Positions 62,180-64,000 of a stretch of DNA of 64,000 bases are shown piece after piece; the stretch's first letter is position 1, and every line of letters begins with the position of its first letter. A program made the translations under genes and the position numbers. Below the pieces are notes generated by a model. It saw only the letters and a program-made list of their open reading frames with translations. It did no database searches and was not told where the DNA came from. Origin of the DNA: Paracandidimonas soli (GTDB lineage Bacteria > Pseudomonadota > Gammaproteobacteria > Burkholderiales > Burkholderiaceae_B); contig NZ_SMBX01000002.1 in NCBI RefSeq assembly GCF_004342005.1, positions 636,603 to 700,602 on the forward strand, in the 5' to 3' direction.

Positions 62180-62670
62180 ATAAACTCACACGTCAGTCCC
62201 GCCCCTCGGGCAGCGTCTCCATACTCTGCAAGCTCTCCAGCAGCGTCGCCAAGCCTGCCGAGCATGTAGGCGAGCATATCGACGGCCTGGGCGGCTGTCG
62301 GGCCTCCCTCGGCAAGGGCGGGATACCGGGCGCGGGCGTCGGCAGCCAGCGCGTTGACTCGGTTGCGCAGCCGCTGATTAGCAGCGCGAAAGGCAGCAGC
62401 ATCAGCAGCCGATGTTGCGGACATTTTTTCGGCATTATCACGGGCATTCTCCAGCGCGGCGTATCTGCGCCGCTCTTCGTCGAGCGTTGATTTCATGGCA
62501 TCAGATGATGCTGTGGCGATGGACTCCAGCACCTGCGCATGCTCGGCCTGTATGCGTGCCATGCTGGCATCGTGACGCCAGCCCAGCACTATCCACGTCA
62601 GTGCCACGGATAGCGCCGCCACGGCCCCATATCCGCGCCAGCCAGCCAGTTTCCCGAGTATCCATGTCAT
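62146..62670 (-). CDS. Rz-like inner-membrane spanin (DUF2514 type)
   Basis: The 174-residue protein has one N-terminal membrane helix (about 13-31) and a long helical periplasmic region rich in Ala, Arg and Gln (ARIQAEHAQVLESIATASSDAMKSTLDEERRRYAALENARDNAEKM and onwards), typical of i-spanins. With the outer-membrane spanin it fuses the two membranes in the last step of lysis. The ATG at 62670 overlaps the endolysin stop as ATGA. A second gene in another frame lies inside it. Confidence 0.85.
   Translation of the reverse strand: MTWILGKLAGWRGYGAVAALSVALTWIVLGWRHDASMARIQAEHAQVLESIATASSDAMKSTLDEERRRYAALENARDNAEKMSATSAADAAAFRAANQRLRNRVNALAADARARYPALAEGGPTAAQAVDMLAYMLGRLGDAAGELAEYGDAARGAGLTCEFIYDSVASSAQP
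62193..62447 (-). CDS. Rz1-like outer-membrane spanin lipoprotein, nested in Rz
   Basis: An 84-residue frame lies wholly inside the Rz gene in a different reading frame. It encodes a lipoprotein signal (HRLLMLLPFALLISGC, lipidated Cys at 27) and a Pro-rich mature part (RWLPTPAPGIPPLPREARQPPRP). Signal, lipobox, Pro content and nested position are the hallmarks of Rz1. The start may be Met 1, Met 5 or Met 16. It partners the Rz protein across the periplasm. Confidence 0.85.
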   Translation of the reverse strand: MPVIMPKKCPQHRLLMLLPFALLISGCATESTRWLPTPAPGIPPLPREARQPPRPSICSPTCSAGLATLLESLQSMETLPEGRD

Positions 62671-63119
62671 CGCTGCAACCTCCTGATGCCTTGGGTGTAC
62701 CCTGCCGCCCGCGACCAGGACATGACCTGGCGGCGCATGCGCGTTCCGATGCCCAGATGCACCCAATCTGTGCTGCCCTGCTCGTAGATGAGCTGATCGA
62801 ACTGGATGCCGCTGTCGCGGATGGCCTCGCAGATATGCATGACATGTCCGTAGCCTGGACACACGAAATCCGCAGCTAAGCCATTGCTGTGGTCGCTCGT
62901 CTGGCTCCCGCCAATCGCGCGATTCAGCGCCGGGGATCTATATCCGCTAGTGATAATCATCGGCTTGCCGCCCAGCAGTTCCCTGACCTCCTCCAGCGTT
63001 GCAGCCAGGGTTCGGAGATTGTCAATCTGCGCGGCCGACGGCGTGTTATCAATGCCTCTGGACTGCGCAACGATGGATCTCGTCAGTTCCGCAAGCGTGA
63101 AATGATCAGATAACCTCAT
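62667..63119 (-). CDS. M15 family peptidase, phage endolysin
   Basis: The 150-residue protein is a zinc D-Ala-D-Ala-type endopeptidase of the M15A family. The motif SGYRSPALNRAIGGSQTSDHSNGLAADF has zinc ligands H77 and D84, and H121 in WVHLGI completes the site. It has no signal peptide, so a holin must release it. The start at 63119 overlaps the preceding membrane-protein stop as ATGA. It cleaves peptidoglycan crosslinks during lysis. Confidence 0.92.
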   Translation of the reverse strand: MRLSDHFTLAELTRSIVAQSRGIDNTPSAAQIDNLRTLAATLEEVRELLGGKPMIITSGYRSPALNRAIGGSQTSDHSNGLAADFVCPGYGHVMHICEAIRDSGIQFDQLIYEQGSTDWVHLGIGTRMRRQVMSWSRAAGYTQGIRRLQR

Positions 63120-63373
63120 AGCCGCCTCCCCAGCATGCAGGCAACATTACCCCGCGCCCGCCACGTCAGCGCTGCCAGCGCCAGGGCCACAGCCGCCTCG
63201 GACCAGTGTGCGGGCTGGCGCTCGATGCCAATTACCACCGCCCGCGCAAACGCTCCGACCATCAACGCATACGCAGACACCGATATCCAGCGTCGGAACC
63301 TCGCGCCATTGCGCTGGTAGCACAGCAATCTGCAAGTCACGTACAGCCATGCGGATACGACGATGACCTCCAT
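63116..63373 (-). CDS. small holin-like membrane protein
   Basis: The 85-residue protein has about three membrane segments (2-17, 30-48 and 57-73) separated by short basic loops. It lies between the larger holin candidate and the endolysin, with its start one base after the preceding stop (TGACATG). Size, topology and place indicate a second holin or an antiholin. Confidence 0.75.
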   Translation of the reverse strand: MEVIVVSAWLYVTCRLLCYQRNGARFRRWISVSAYALMVGAFARAVVIGIERQPAHWSEAAVALALAALTWRARGNVACMLGRRL

Positions 63374-63374
63374 G

Positions 63375-63746
63375 TCAGCCTCCCTTGCGAAACACTGATA
63401 CGAGCGCATCCCAGACGGCGCGCACGCTCATCGTGCGGATACGGTCAATGAGCGTAATCGTGGTCTGCACAACAACGGCAGACGCAACGAACGCAATGAC
63501 AAGAGGCTCTTTGATGGGCGACAGCCCCGCCAGGTCCGGAACGGCCGCATAGCCCACGACCAGCGAGATCAGCGCATAGACCAGGCGCGGCACCAAGCTG
63601 GTGTCCTTTGATGTGATCGCGAACGTCACCGCCCCTGCGAACGCCCCAAATACGGCGCCAGGGTCAAGACCTGTTATCCAGGCCGTTGCTCCGACCGTTG
63701 TTGCGACTACACCGGCGGTAGCCGCGCTTGCTGCTGGCTCTGTCAT
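63375..63746 (-). CDS. putative phage holin
   Basis: The 123-residue protein starts MTEPAASAATAG and has three to four hydrophobic segments (about 10-26, 30-46, 53-72 and 79-97) and a basic C-terminus (RAVWDALVSVFRKGG). The Gly/Ala-rich second segment resembles other phage holins of beta-proteobacteria. It is the first gene of the lysis cassette and is preceded by a terminator hairpin 17 bases upstream of its start. Confidence 0.75.
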   Translation of the reverse strand: MTEPAASAATAGVVATTVGATAWITGLDPGAVFGAFAGAVTFAITSKDTSLVPRLVYALISLVVGYAAVPDLAGLSPIKEPLVIAFVASAVVVQTTITLIDRIRTMSVRAVWDALVSVFRKGG

Positions 63747-63762
63747 TGCCACTCCAGAAAAC

Positions 63763-63782
63763 AAAAAGCCCCATGATGGGGC
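63763..63782 (-). terminator. terminator hairpin just before the lysis cassette
   Basis: GCCCC (63768-63772), 5-base loop, GGGGC (63778-63782). On the minus strand it is followed by five T residues (complement of 63763-63767) and then GTTTTC. It would stop leftward transcription just before the holin gene unless antiterminated. Confidence 0.7.
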
Positions 63783-63808
63783 GCGTTTGGTACAAGGGCG
63801 ATTTGCCC

Positions 63809-64000
63809 ATGAACCGTAGAAAACAAAGACTTGCGCTCGCCTGTCCGACGTTGAGCGAGGCATTGACCAGATATACAGCTGAGGTATCGAGCCAGAAAAA
63901 AGGAGCGGCTCAGGAACGCTCAATCGCGAACGTCTGGCGTCGAACACTGCTGTCTGGCCGCAGACTGAACCGCATTACGCAAGCAGACATCCAGGCGCTG
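63809..64000 (+). CDS. phage tyrosine integrase, N-terminal part (runs off the window)
   Basis: Sixty-four codons are visible from ATG 63809, with AAGGG about 10 bases upstream, in frame to the last base. The segment TLSEALTRYTAEVSSQKKGAAQERSIANVWRRTLLSGRRLNRITQADIQAL has the layout of the SAM-like core-binding domain of phage tyrosine recombinases. The catalytic domain lies outside. It points away from the tRNA and is divergent from the lysis genes. Confidence 0.75.
   Translation, partial: MNRRKQRLALACPTLSEALTRYTAEVSSQKKGAAQERSIANVWRRTLLSGRRLNRITQADIQAL

Larger units (their letters stand above)
61769..64000. mobile_element. prophage, left end (continues beyond the window)
   Basis: Everything after the tRNA is phage-like: a LexA-box-linked Cys-rich gene, nested spanins, M15 endolysin, two holin-like genes and the start of a tyrosine integrase. 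The boundary at the tRNA 3' end is inferred. The core att repeat and the right end lie outside the window. Confidence 0.8.

Overview
The window is GC-rich beta-proteobacterial chromosome and looks like a member of the Alcaligenaceae (Bordetella/Achromobacter relatives). The reasons are the gene neighbourhood recA-recX and DUF2889-sucC-sucD, the hemC-hemD-hemX-hemY-ppa run, a Bug-type tricarboxylate-transporter receptor, two Liv-type ABC importers, and a strong bias to G/C at third codon positions. The genus is an inference from content and order, because no rRNA gene is present.

Region by region. (1) 1-10 kb: the end of a BPSS1780-type membrane protein gene, then on the minus strand a compact Tad/Flp pilus operon. 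In transcription order it encodes a Flp-like pilin, a TadG-like protein, a TadE-like protein, an unrecognised secreted protein, CpaB, a secretin, an FHA-TadA fusion ATPase, TadB, TadC and a DUF192 protein. Nearly all of these genes overlap by a few bases. No tadZ, tadD or prepilin peptidase gene is visible. (2) 10-17.4 kb, minus strand: a TerC family protein, a 41-residue membrane peptide, hemC, hemD, hemX, hemY, ppa, a fumarylacetoacetase-family hydrolase and a small zinc-ribbon protein, ending in a clear terminator. (3) 17.5-25.6 kb: DUF2889-sucC-sucD, then metE divergent from metR with a perfect MetR box between them, then recA-recX with a LexA box placed inside the recA promoter.

(4) 25.7-38.2 kb, minus strand: an AraC regulator followed by about 11.5 kb of closely packed genes for a Liv-type ABC importer, a three-subunit molybdenum hydroxylase whose large subunit carries a C-terminal CoxG/SRPBCC domain, an acyl-CoA ligase and an enoyl-CoA hydratase. 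This reads as uptake, CoA activation and oxidation of an unidentified, probably cyclic or aromatic, acid. (5) 38.4-50.9 kb: rdgC, then a second catabolic locus. It has an SCP2-like protein, an alpha/beta hydrolase, a second complete Liv-type importer, a metallo-beta-lactamase-fold lactonase-like protein, a Bug receptor, an aldehyde dehydrogenase, a 3-hydroxyisobutyrate-dehydrogenase-like enzyme and an IclR regulator. Three promoters in this region share the same tandem palindromic operator directly after the -10 box, which ties these operons into one local regulon.

(6) 51-61.4 kb, minus strand: pyrB with an unusual HTH-like N-terminal extension, a lipoprotein, pbpC (PBP1c) and a very large alpha-2-macroglobulin with a thioester motif. 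(7) 61.7-64 kb: a CAU tRNA gene followed by the end of a prophage, with a Cys-rich protein under a LexA-type box, nested Rz/Rz1 spanins, an M15 endolysin, two holin-like membrane proteins and the first 64 codons of a tyrosine integrase. No intergenic stretch exceeds 300 bases. No CRISPR array, rRNA gene or insertion sequence was seen.
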